A DNA stretch of 6,327 nucleotides from Actinomycetes bacterium. GTDB taxonomy: Bacteria > Actinomycetota > Actinomycetes > Propionibacteriales > Nocardioidaceae. Below, one piece after another: positions 1-6,239 of the stretch. Numbering within the stretch: position 1 is the stretch's first letter; every line of letters begins with the position of its first letter. The position numbers and the translations under genes are program-made. A model generated the notes under the pieces. The model saw nothing but the letters and a program-made list of their open reading frames with translations, ran no database searches and was not told where the DNA came from. The stretch is taken from positions 1 through 6,327 of the forward strand of contig JAEZKN010000321.1 in assembly GCA_023415395.1 (NCBI GenBank), in the 5' to 3' direction.

Positions 1-36
1 CTGCTGGACCGATTGCTGACGGAGGCCGGCGCCTGA
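1..36 (+). CDS. C-terminal end of an upstream gene (partial)
   Basis: The first twelve codons read LLDRLLTEAGA followed by a TGA stop at 34-36. The frame is the only one that ends exactly against the next start codon: the stop TGA and the following ATG share one base (TGATG), a typical translational-coupling junction in actinobacterial operons. Only eleven residues are visible, with a leucine-rich helical look, so no family can be assigned. The tight junction implies that this gene is co-transcribed with the CrtC-like gene downstream. Confidence 0.6.
   Translation: MLDRLLTEAGA
21..25 (+). promoter_or_regulatory. Ribosome binding site of the CrtC-like gene
   Basis: GGAGG lies ten bases before the ATG at 36, inside the last codons of the upstream gene. 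It supports this ATG as the real start and fits translational coupling across the TGATG junction. Confidence 0.65.
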
Positions 37-1157
37 TGAGCGACATCACCCCGCTCGACGAGTTCCCGCTCCACCAGGCCCCGCTCCCGCTGGCCTACGC
101 CAACAGCAGCGACCGCAACTTCTACGACCGCTACTACTTCAACGCCCACGACCGCACCGGCGACATCATGGTGATCACAGGGCTGGGCTACTACCCCAAC
201 CTCGGCACCAAGGACGCGTTCGTCCTCGTCGCCCGCAACGGTCAGCAGACCGCCGTCCACCTCTCCGACCTGATGGACCAGGACCGGCTGAACCCGCGCG
301 TGGGCAGCTACCGCATCGAGGTGCCGGACCCCCTGCGCAGGCTCCGCATCGTCCTCGAGGAGACCGACGGGATGTCGCTCGACCTCACCTGGGACGCGAC
401 CTGCGGGGCCGTCCAGGAGCTCCCGCACGTGCTGCGCTCGGGCAGCCGGGTCACGCTCGACGCGCAACGGTTCGCCCAGCTCGGCGCGTGGAGCGGCACG
501 ATCGCCGTCGACGGCGAGCAGATCGCGGTCGACCCGGACGTCTGGATGGGCAGCCGTGACCGCTCCTGGGGGATCCGTCCCGTGGGGGAGGCGGAGCCCC
601 CGGGCGCTCCCTCCGACCCGCCCTTCGAAGGCATGTGGTGGCTCTACGTCCCGCTGCAGTTCGAGGAGTACGCCGTCGTCGTGATCATCCAGGAGAGCCC
701 GGACGGCCGCCGGACCCTCAACGACTGCACGCGGGTCTGGAACGACGGACGGGTCGAGCAGCTCGGCTGGCCGGTGGTCGACGTGCACTACCGGTCCGGC
801 ACCCGGACCCCGACGGGCGCGACCCTGCGGTGTGCGACGCCCACGGGCGAGCCGGTGGTCCTCGAGGTCGAGTCCAGGCTGGCCGTCCCCCTCCACGTCG
901 GTGGCGGCTACGGCGGTGACCCGGACTGGATCCACGGCACGTGGAAGGGCGAGAAGTTCGCCGAGCGGGTCACCTACGACCTGGCCGACGACGCGGTCCA
1001 GGGCCGCTTCATGTTCGGGTGCGTGGACCACGTCGGCCGCGCCGTCTGCACCGAGCCGGGGCGCGCCGCCCAGGAGGGCTTCGGGCTCTTCGAGCACTTC
1101 TGCATCGGCCGGCACGATCCCTCCGGCTTCGCCGACTTCTTCTCGCTCGCCCCCTAG
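36..1157 (+). CDS. CrtC/hydroxyneurosporene synthase-like (lipocalin-type) protein, function unknown
   Basis: A 373-residue protein, probably cytoplasmic: there is no signal peptide or membrane segment. Its motifs recall the diverged CrtC/AttH lipocalin-like group found in actinobacteria (possibly the DUF7065 plus DUF7064 pair). Visible features are an aromatic N-terminal strand region around residues 28-55 (FYDRYYFNAHDRTGDIM), the signature GSRDRSWGIRP at 172-182 where the second half begins, WWLYVPLQ at 201-208, GYGGDPDWIHGTWKG at 291-305, and a C-terminal GLFEHFCIGRHDPSGF at 350-365. Members of the wider fold act on or bind hydrophobic molecules such as carotenoids, tocopherols or sterols, but this subgroup has no assigned reaction that I know of. 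The start at 36 is backed by GGAGG and the 1-bp overlap with the preceding stop. An aldehyde dehydrogenase follows after 29 bp, suggesting a shared role in breaking down a lipid-like or terpenoid substrate; that is inference. The family match is from motif memory only. Confidence 0.75.
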   Translation: MSDITPLDEFPLHQAPLPLAYANSSDRNFYDRYYFNAHDRTGDIMVITGLGYYPNLGTKDAFVLVARNGQQTAVHLSDLMDQDRLNPRVGSYRIEVPDPLRRLRIVLEETDGMSLDLTWDATCGAVQELPHVLRSGSRVTLDAQRFAQLGAWSGTIAVDGEQIAVDPDVWMGSRDRSWGIRPVGEAEPPGAPSDPPFEGMWWLYVPLQFEEYAVVVIIQESPDGRRTLNDCTRVWNDGRVEQLGWPVVDVHYRSGTRTPTGATLRCATPTGEPVVLEVESRLAVPLHVGGGYGGDPDWIHGTWKGEKFAERVTYDLADDAVQGRFMFGCVDHVGRAVCTEPGRAAQEGFGLFEHFCIGRHDPSGFADFFSLAP

Positions 1158-1176
1158 CCCCGGCATCCCGACACCC

Positions 1177-1181
1177 AGGAG
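1177..1181 (+). promoter_or_regulatory. Ribosome binding site of the first aldehyde dehydrogenase
   Basis: AGGAG ends five bases before the ATG at 1187. It fixes the start in a frame that stays open far upstream (to at least 941), where the extra residues are arginine-rich shadow sequence of the preceding gene. Confidence 0.75.
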
Positions 1182-1186
1182 ACCTC

Positions 1187-2626
1187 ATGACGCTCGACCG
1201 CACCGCCTTCTTCATCGACGGCGGCTGGGCCGCTCCGGCCAGCGGCGACACGATCCAGGTCGTCTCGCCGCACACCGAGCAGGTCATCGCGACCGTGCCC
1301 GAGGGCAGCACGGCCGACATCGACGCCGCCGTCGCGGCCGCCCGCCGCGCCTTCGACCACGGGCCGTGGCCGCGGATGTCGCCGGAGGAGCGGATCGAGG
1401 TCGTGCAGGCCTTCTCGAACCTCTATGCCGGCAGGCTCGGCGACATGGCCGAGCTGATCTCGGCCGAGATGGGCGCCCCGCTGTCGTTCTCCAACCTCGC
1501 GCAGGCGCCCGCGCCCTGGATGCAGATCGAGGCCTTCCTCGGCATCGCCCGGTCCTATCCGTGGGAGGAGACCCGGCCCGGTGCGCTCGGCGAGGTGATC
1601 GTGCGGCGCGAGCCGGTCGGCGTCGTCGCGGCGATCCCGCCGTGGAACGTCCCCCAGTTCACGATCATGTCCAAGCTGGTCCCGGCCCTCCTGGCGGGCT
1701 GCACGATCGTGGTCAAGCCTGCGCCGGAGACCCCTCTCGACACCTACCTGATGGCGGAGCTGCTCCAGGAGGCCGGCGTCCCCGACGGCGTCGTCAACAT
1801 CGTGGCCGCCGGTCGCGAGGTGGGCGAGCACCTCGTCTCCCACCCGGGCGTCGACAAGGTCGCCTTCACCGGCTCGACCGCCGCCGGCCGCAAGATCGCC
1901 GCGGTCTGCGGCGAGCAGCTCAAGCGGGTCTCCCTCGAGCTCGGCGGGAAGTCGGCCGCGATCGTCCTCGACGACGCCGACCTGGCCGCGACCATGGAGG
2001 GCCTGAAGTTCACCGCGCTGATGAACTCCGGCCAGGCCTGCGTCGCGCAGACCCGCATCCTCGCCTCGCGCGCCAACTACGCCGACGTCGTCGACGCGCT
2101 GGCCGAGGCGGTCTCCGGCATGCAGGTCGGCGACCCGATGGACCCGGCCACCGAGATCGGGCCGATGGTCGCCCAGCGCCAGCAGGAGCGCGTCGAGAAG
2201 TACATCGCCCTCGGCCAGGAGGAGGGCGCCCGCGTGGTCGTCGGCGGCAACGGCATGCCCGACGGGCTCTCCTCGGGCTGGTACGTCCGCCCGACCGTCT
2301 TCGCCGACGTCGACAACCGGATGCGGATCGCCCAGGAGGAGATCTTCGGGCCCGTGCTGTCGGTGATCCCCTTCGACGACGTCGAGGACGCGGTCCGGAT
2401 CGCCAACGACTCCGAGTACGGCCTGGCCGGCACCGTGTGGACCGGCGACGTGGACCAGGGCCTCGACGTGGCCCGCCGGGTCCGCACGGGCACCTACGGC
2501 GTGAACACCTACACGATGGACTTCGCGGCGCCGTTCGGCGGCTTCAAGAACTCCGGGGTCGGCCGCGAGTTCGGCCCGGAGGGACTGGCCCACTACACGG
2601 AGCTGAAGTCCATCTACAAGCCGTGA
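1187..2626 (+). CDS. NAD(P)-dependent aldehyde dehydrogenase, broad ALDH superfamily
   Basis: A full-length 479-residue aldehyde dehydrogenase that oxidises an aldehyde to a carboxylic acid in the cytoplasm. The catalytic set is complete: Asn154 in IPPWNVPQ, Lys177 in VVKPAPETP, the cofactor loop FTGSTAAG (227-234), general base Glu251 in LELGGKS, nucleophile Cys285 in NSGQACVAQTR, and Glu385/Phe387 in EEIFGPV. By alignment from memory, the position that is Glu195 in human ALDH2 is Pro180 here, so NAD versus NADP preference is open. The KPAPETP and GQACVAQTR segments resemble mycobacterial Rv0223c-like ALDHs, often found in lipid, terpene or steroid catabolic loci; the substrate cannot be read from sequence. 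The start follows AGGAG at 1177-1181 and gives a standard N-terminus (FFIDGGW). The gene lies 29 bp behind the CrtC-like gene and is probably co-transcribed. It differs clearly from the second ALDH in this window, so they are not a recent duplication. Confidence 0.95.
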   Translation: MTLDRTAFFIDGGWAAPASGDTIQVVSPHTEQVIATVPEGSTADIDAAVAAARRAFDHGPWPRMSPEERIEVVQAFSNLYAGRLGDMAELISAEMGAPLSFSNLAQAPAPWMQIEAFLGIARSYPWEETRPGALGEVIVRREPVGVVAAIPPWNVPQFTIMSKLVPALLAGCTIVVKPAPETPLDTYLMAELLQEAGVPDGVVNIVAAGREVGEHLVSHPGVDKVAFTGSTAAGRKIAAVCGEQLKRVSLELGGKSAAIVLDDADLAATMEGLKFTALMNSGQACVAQTRILASRANYADVVDALAEAVSGMQVGDPMDPATEIGPMVAQRQQERVEKYIALGQEEGARVVVGGNGMPDGLSSGWYVRPTVFADVDNRMRIAQEEIFGPVLSVIPFDDVEDAVRIANDSEYGLAGTVWTGDVDQGLDVARRVRTGTYGVNTYTMDFAAPFGGFKNSGVGREFGPEGLAHYTELKSIYKP

Positions 2627-2648
2627 CGCCGTCGGGTGTCCAGGAAAC

Positions 2649-2693
2649 CTACCGAGAGGTAGCCGCGGAGACGGCGGTCACATACTCTCGGTA
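2649..2693 (+). promoter_or_regulatory. Candidate paired operator upstream of the gabD2-like gene
   Basis: In the 68-bp gap between the two ALDH genes, CTACC GAGA GGTAG (2649-2662) is a 14-bp palindrome with 5-bp arms. A second copy of its core occurs inverted: TACCGAGAG at 2650-2658 has a perfect 9-bp reverse complement, CTCTCGGTA, at 2685-2693. The two sites are about 32-33 bp centre to centre, close to three helical turns, so they would lie on one face of the DNA. The right site covers the -10-like hexamer and abuts the ATG; the left site lies around -46 to -33 relative to a start at the ATG. This geometry suits a dimeric repressor, for example of TetR type, but no regulator gene is visible here. 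A hairpin in RNA is an alternative for the left copy. Confidence 0.5.
2683..2688 (+). promoter_or_regulatory. Candidate -10 element of a leaderless promoter
   Basis: TACTCT fits the actinobacterial TANNNT pattern and ends six bases before the A of the ATG at 2695, which would make that A the transcription start. No Shine-Dalgarno-like purine run precedes the ATG, as expected for a leaderless mRNA. No good -35 hexamer is seen near 2658-2666, so the call rests on spacing and the missing ribosome binding site. Confidence 0.45.
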
Positions 2694-2694
2694 C

Positions 2695-4317
2695 ATGAGC
2701 GCCCAGAACCCCGCATCCGCCGGCGGCCCGGTCGTCGAAGGACCCCACGACCCCGAGCACGACCCCCGCGCGTCGTACGCGCTGGAGCCGGACTACACCG
2801 CCGCGCTCACGGCGCGCCTGGTCGCGACGACCGGGCGGACCGCCGAGGTCCGCTCGCCCCTGGACGACGCGCCGCTGGCGCACGTCCCGCAGTCGAGCGA
2901 GGAGGACGTGGCGCAGGCCTTCGCCCGCGCCCGCAAGGCGCAGGTGGCCTGGGCGCGCACGCCCCTGGACCGGCGCGCGGCCGCGCTGCTGCGCCTGCAC
3001 GACCTGATCCTGGACCGCCAGGACGAGATCATCGACCTGATCCAGCTGGAGTCCGGCAAGGCGCGCAAGCACGCGTTCGACGAGCCGCTGCACGTCGCGC
3101 TCACCGCGCGCTACTACGCGCGGACGGCCCACCAGCACCTCGACACCGAGCGCAAGATCGGCATCGTGCCGGGCCTGACCCGGGTCGAGGTCAACCGCAT
3201 CCCCAAGGGCGTCGTCGGCATCATCTCGCCCTGGAACTACCCCTTCACGATGGCGCTGTGCGACGGCCTCCCGGCGCTGCTCGCCGGCAACGCGGTCGTC
3301 GCCAAGCCGGACGCGCAGACCATGCTCTCCGCCCTCCTGGCCAAGGAGCTGCTCGTCCAGGCGGGCTTCCCCGAGGACCTCTGGCAGGTCGTCGCCGGCC
3401 CCGGCCCGGAGATCGGCGGCGCCATCGTCGCGCACGCCGACTACGTCTGCTTCACCGGCTCGACCGCGACCGGGCGCACGATCGCCCGCGGCTGCGCCGA
3501 CCGGCTCATCGGCTGCTCGCTCGAGCTCGGTGGCAAGAACCCGCTGCTCGTGCTGCGCGACGCCGACCTGGAGAAGGCCGCCGAGGGTGCGCTGCGGGCG
3601 TCGTTCTCCAACTCCGGCCAGCTCTGCGTGTCGATGGAGCGGATCTTCGTCGCCGACCAGGTCTACGACCGGTTCGTCGAACGGTTCGTGGCGCGCGTCG
3701 AGGCGATGACGCTCGGCGCGACGATGGAGTGGGGCAACGACATGGGCCCGCTCATCTCCCAGCAGCAGCTGGACACGGTGACCGCCCACGTCGAGGACGC
3801 GGTCGCCAAGGGCGCCCGGGTGCTGACCGGTGGCAAGGCGCGCCCCGACCTCGGGCCGTACTTCTACGAGCCGACCATCCTCGAGGGCGTCACTCCGGAC
3901 ATGACGTGCTTCGGCAAGGAGACCTTCGGTCCGGTCGTCTCCCTCTACCGCTTCCACGACGAGGCCGACGCCATCGCCCGCGCCAACGCCGGGCAGTACG
4001 GCCTGAACGCCTCGATCTACTCCCAGGACGGCGCGCGCGCCCGCGCGATCGCGAAGTTCATCAAGTGCGGCACGGTCAACATCAACGAGGCGTTCGCGGC
4101 GACGTTCGCGAGCCTGGACGCCCCGATGGGCGGCATGCGTGAGTCCGGCATGGGCCGGCGCCAGGGCAGCGAGGGCATCCTGCGCTACACCGAGACGCAG
4201 TCGGTCGGCACCCAGCGGCTGATCCGCTTCGCGCCGCAGTTCGGCATGTCCGACGAGGCCTACGCCAAGCTGATGACCGCCAACCTGCGCCTGATGAAGA
4301 AGCTGGGACGCGCATGA
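2695..4317 (+). CDS. gabD2: Succinate-semialdehyde dehydrogenase, GabD2 type
   Basis: A 540-residue aldehyde dehydrogenase most like mycobacterial GabD2, which oxidises succinate semialdehyde to succinate with NADP+, linking GABA or 2-oxoglutarate-derived semialdehyde to the TCA cycle. Family-typical motifs are ISPWNYPF (Asn181), VVAKPDAQT (Lys204), YVCFTGSTATGR (cofactor loop 255-260), IGCSLELGGKNP (Glu277), NSGQLCVSMER (nucleophile Cys311) and KETFGPV (Glu409, Phe411). An Ala stands where NAD-preferring enzymes often have Glu (position 207), compatible with NADP. The protein is slightly longer than mycobacterial GabD2 (about 520 aa): residues 1-30 are a Pro/Asp/His-rich, probably disordered leader. 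The ATG at 2695 is the only plausible start: the frame is open upstream, but no GTG or ATG occurs in the gap and the upstream residues are shadow sequence. Its stop overlaps the ChoD-like start by 4 bp (ATGA), so the two are co-translated. SSADH specificity is inferred from family; the coupling to an alcohol oxidoreductase leaves room for another aldehyde. Confidence 0.9.
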   Translation: MSAQNPASAGGPVVEGPHDPEHDPRASYALEPDYTAALTARLVATTGRTAEVRSPLDDAPLAHVPQSSEEDVAQAFARARKAQVAWARTPLDRRAAALLRLHDLILDRQDEIIDLIQLESGKARKHAFDEPLHVALTARYYARTAHQHLDTERKIGIVPGLTRVEVNRIPKGVVGIISPWNYPFTMALCDGLPALLAGNAVVAKPDAQTMLSALLAKELLVQAGFPEDLWQVVAGPGPEIGGAIVAHADYVCFTGSTATGRTIARGCADRLIGCSLELGGKNPLLVLRDADLEKAAEGALRASFSNSGQLCVSMERIFVADQVYDRFVERFVARVEAMTLGATMEWGNDMGPLISQQQLDTVTAHVEDAVAKGARVLTGGKARPDLGPYFYEPTILEGVTPDMTCFGKETFGPVVSLYRFHDEADAIARANAGQYGLNASIYSQDGARARAIAKFIKCGTVNINEAFAATFASLDAPMGGMRESGMGRRQGSEGILRYTETQSVGTQRLIRFAPQFGMSDEAYAKLMTANLRLMKKLGRA

Positions 4318-6032
4318 GGGAGCAGCTCGACTACGACGTCCTGGTCATCGGCTCGGGCTTCGGGGGCTCGGTCACCGCGCTCCGGCTGACCGAGAAGGGC
4401 TACCGCGTCGGGGTGGTCGAGGCCGGTGCCCGCTTCGAGGACGACGACCTGCCCGAGACGTCCTTCGAGACCACGAAGTACCTCTTCCGTCCCGAGATCG
4501 GCTGCTACGGCATCCAGCGGATCGACGCGCTCCGCGACTGCCTCATCGTGTCCGGCGCGGGCGTGGGTGGCGGCTCGCTGGTCTACGCGAACACGCTCTA
4601 CGAGCCGCTCGCGCCGTTCTACTCCGACCCGCAGTGGAGCCACATCACCGACTGGCGCGACGAGCTGGCGCCCTACTACGACCAGGCCAAGCGGATGCTC
4701 GGCGTGGTCGAGAACCCGCTGCGCACGCCTTCGGACGAGGTGATGGAGAAGGTCGCCGTCGAGATGGGCGTGGGGGAGACCTTCCACCCGACGCCGGTGG
4801 GCGTCTTCTTCGGCGGCCCGGGGGCCGGCATGGGCCAGGAGGTCGAGGACCCGTTCTTCGGCGGCGCCGGCCCTGCCCGGCGTACCTGCACCGCCTGTGG
4901 CTCCTGCATGACGGGCTGTCGCCACAACGCCAAGAACACCCTGGTCAAGAACTACCTCTACCTCGCCGAGCAGAACGGCGCCCGCGTGATGCCGCTGACC
5001 ACGGTCACCCGGGTGCGCCCGCGCGCCGGCGGCGGGTACGACGTGCACGTCCGCTACACGAAGGCCAAGGTCAACCGGCGGATCGCCCGACGGGTGCTGG
5101 CCGCCGAGCAGGTCGTGTTCGCGGCCTCGGCCCTCGGCACCCAGCGTCTCCTGCACCGGATGCGCGACGAGGGCCACCTGCCGCGGCTGTCGTCGCGGCT
5201 GGGCTACCTCTCGCGGACCAACTCCGAGTCGATCGGCGGCGTGATCGCGCCGGACACCAGCGTCGACTACAGCCAGGGCATCGCGATCACCTCGAGCTTC
5301 CACCCCGACGAGAGCACCCACATCGAGCCCGTCCGCTACGGCCCGGGCAGCAACCTGATGTCGCTGCTGCAGTCGGTGCTGACCGACGGCGACGGCGACG
5401 AGCCGCGCTGGCGCACCTGGCTGCGGGAGATGTGGCGCCAGCGCCGCGAGGTGAGGAACCTCTACGACATGAAGCACTGGTCCGAGCGCACCGTGATCGC
5501 GCTGGTCATGCAGAGCCTCGACAACTCCATCACGACCTACACCAAGCGCATCCCGGGCACGAAGCGGCGCTACCTGACCTCCCAGCAGGGCCACGGCGTC
5601 CCGAACCCGACCTGGATCCCCGCCGGCAACGAGGCGATCCGCAAGATGGCCCAGATCATGAATGGCTTCCCGGGCAGCGCCGTCGGCGACGCCTTCAACA
5701 AGCCGCTGACCGCGCACTTCCTCGGCGGCTGCGCGATCGGTGACTCGCCGGAGACCGGCGTGGTCGACCCCTACCAGCGGGTCTACGGCCACCCTGGCCT
5801 GCACGTGGCCGACGGCTCCGCGATCTCGGCCAACCTGGGCGTGAACCCGTCGCTGACGATCACCGCCCAGGCCGAGCGCGCGATGTCGTTCTGGCCCAAC
5901 AAGGGCGAGTCCGACCCCCGGCCGGGGCTGGGAGAGGAGTACCGCCGGATCGAGCCGGTCGCCCCCGCGGCGCCGGTCGTCCCGGACGACGCGCCGGGCG
6001 CGCTGCGGCTGCCGATCGTCGGGGTCTCCTGA
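4314..6032 (+). CDS. choD: ChoD-type FAD-dependent GMC oxidoreductase (cholesterol oxidase-like)
   Basis: A 572-residue flavoprotein of the GMC family, close in length and in many motifs to Mycobacterium tuberculosis ChoD (Rv3409c, about 578 aa). The Rossmann FAD motif VIGSGFGGSV has its glycines at 13, 15, 17 and 18, with Glu36 in VVEAG for the ribose. GAGVGGGSLVYANTLY (81-96) is the second flavin-binding stretch. TCTACGSCMTGCRHNAKN contains Cys192, 195, 198 and 202, spaced C-X2-C-X2-C-X3-C as in ferredoxins. SLDNSITTYTKR (401-412) precedes the active site, formed by His468 in AHFLGGC and Asn511 in GVNPSLTI, the GMC His/Asn pair. There is no twin-arginine or Sec signal, so it is probably cytoplasmic or peripherally membrane-bound, unlike secreted Streptomyces ChoA. 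The name fits the orthologous group, but true activity on cholesterol is debated for this group; another alcohol or sterol substrate is possible. The start overlaps the gabD2 stop (ATGA); no strong ribosome binding site is seen, so it probably depends on coupling. Confidence 0.92.
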   Translation: MREQLDYDVLVIGSGFGGSVTALRLTEKGYRVGVVEAGARFEDDDLPETSFETTKYLFRPEIGCYGIQRIDALRDCLIVSGAGVGGGSLVYANTLYEPLAPFYSDPQWSHITDWRDELAPYYDQAKRMLGVVENPLRTPSDEVMEKVAVEMGVGETFHPTPVGVFFGGPGAGMGQEVEDPFFGGAGPARRTCTACGSCMTGCRHNAKNTLVKNYLYLAEQNGARVMPLTTVTRVRPRAGGGYDVHVRYTKAKVNRRIARRVLAAEQVVFAASALGTQRLLHRMRDEGHLPRLSSRLGYLSRTNSESIGGVIAPDTSVDYSQGIAITSSFHPDESTHIEPVRYGPGSNLMSLLQSVLTDGDGDEPRWRTWLREMWRQRREVRNLYDMKHWSERTVIALVMQSLDNSITTYTKRIPGTKRRYLTSQQGHGVPNPTWIPAGNEAIRKMAQIMNGFPGSAVGDAFNKPLTAHFLGGCAIGDSPETGVVDPYQRVYGHPGLHVADGSAISANLGVNPSLTITAQAERAMSFWPNKGESDPRPGLGEEYRRIEPVAPAAPVVPDDAPGALRLPIVGVS

Positions 6033-6037
6033 CCCCG
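6020..6037 (+). terminator. Stem-loop over the choD stop codon
   Basis: CGGGGTC (6020-6026) and GACCCCG (6031-6037) form a perfect 7-bp stem with a TCCT loop, and the TGA stop (6030-6032) lies at the loop/stem edge. No T tract follows, so it could be a weak terminator, an mRNA 3'-end stabiliser or chance in GC-rich DNA. Confidence 0.35.
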
Positions 6038-6115
6038 CGCCAGTTCCGTCGGAGACCGTCGAAAAAACTCTCGAACTCACCACGTCGGCGGCGTAACCGG
6101 GGTCTGCACGGGTCG

Positions 6116-6143
6116 TTGAGACGAGCGGACCCGGTCATACGCT
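6116..6143 (+). promoter_or_regulatory. Candidate intergenic promoter
   Basis: TTGAGA (6116-6121, five of six bases of TTGACA) and TACGCT (6138-6143, TANNNT type) are 16 bp apart, giving a predicted start near 6150. The next structure downstream is the hairpin at 6197-6238. No open reading frame with a ribosome binding site follows within the window, so the product could be a short non-coding transcript or the leader of a gene beyond 6327. Chance occurrence is quite possible. Confidence 0.35.
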
Positions 6144-6162
6144 CCCTCCCACCGCCGGGTCC
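6127..6162. repeat. 8-bp inverted repeat around the candidate -10
   Basis: GGACCCGG (6127-6134) and its exact reverse complement CCGGGTCC (6155-6162) flank the TACGCT hexamer with a 20-bp gap. It may be an operator or fold as a hairpin. In DNA this rich in G and C the chance background is high. Confidence 0.3.
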
Positions 6163-6196
6163 CGTGTCCAGGCTCTGTCCAGCAGACGCGTGGACG

Positions 6197-6238
6197 ATCA
6201 GGGCCCGGCCATCCCTCCCTCCCCGGCCGGGCCCTGAT
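6197..6238. terminator. Strong 14-bp hairpin, probable terminator
   Basis: ATCAGGGCCCGGCC (6197-6210) and GGCCGGGCCCTGAT (6225-6238) are perfect reverse complements, making a 14-bp GC-rich stem around a 14-nt C/T-rich loop. No U tract follows on either strand; many actinobacterial terminators lack one. It lies about 165 bp after the choD stop and could end read-through from the left, a transcript from the candidate promoter at 6116, or a transcript arriving from the right. Confidence 0.6.
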
Positions 6239-6239
6239 G

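Noticed and set aside
1158..1186. Possible promoter between the CrtC-like gene and the first ALDH
   Set aside because: The 29-bp gap holds only the ribosome binding site; there is no -10-like hexamer at useful spacing, so co-transcription is simpler.
1154..2593. 479-codon open frame on the minus strand
   Set aside because: It mirrors the first aldehyde dehydrogenase, and its composition (Gly, Val, Asp, Arg, Leu repeats) and lack of motifs mark it as a shadow.
832..2694. Long in-frame extension upstream of the GabD2-like start
   Set aside because: The frame is open but its residues are Arg/Pro/Gly-rich shadow of the two preceding genes. It would break their homology-supported frames, and no start codon with a ribosome binding site lies in the gap.
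2614..3957. 447-codon open frame on the minus strand
   Set aside because: It is antisense to the GabD2-like gene, low-complexity and without motifs, and it would cover the promoter gap.
6062..6067. A6 run that would be a T tract on the minus strand, suggesting a terminator for a gene arriving from the right
   Set aside because: No solid stem lies just before it on the minus strand; the best pairing in 6070-6095 is only a few base pairs.
4260..6083. 607-codon open frame on the minus strand, longer than the gene opposite it
   Set aside because: It is antisense to the clearly homologous GMC oxidoreductase, with a repetitive Arg/Val/His/Gly/Ala composition and no recognisable domain. Long antisense frames are a usual by-product of GC-rich codon use.
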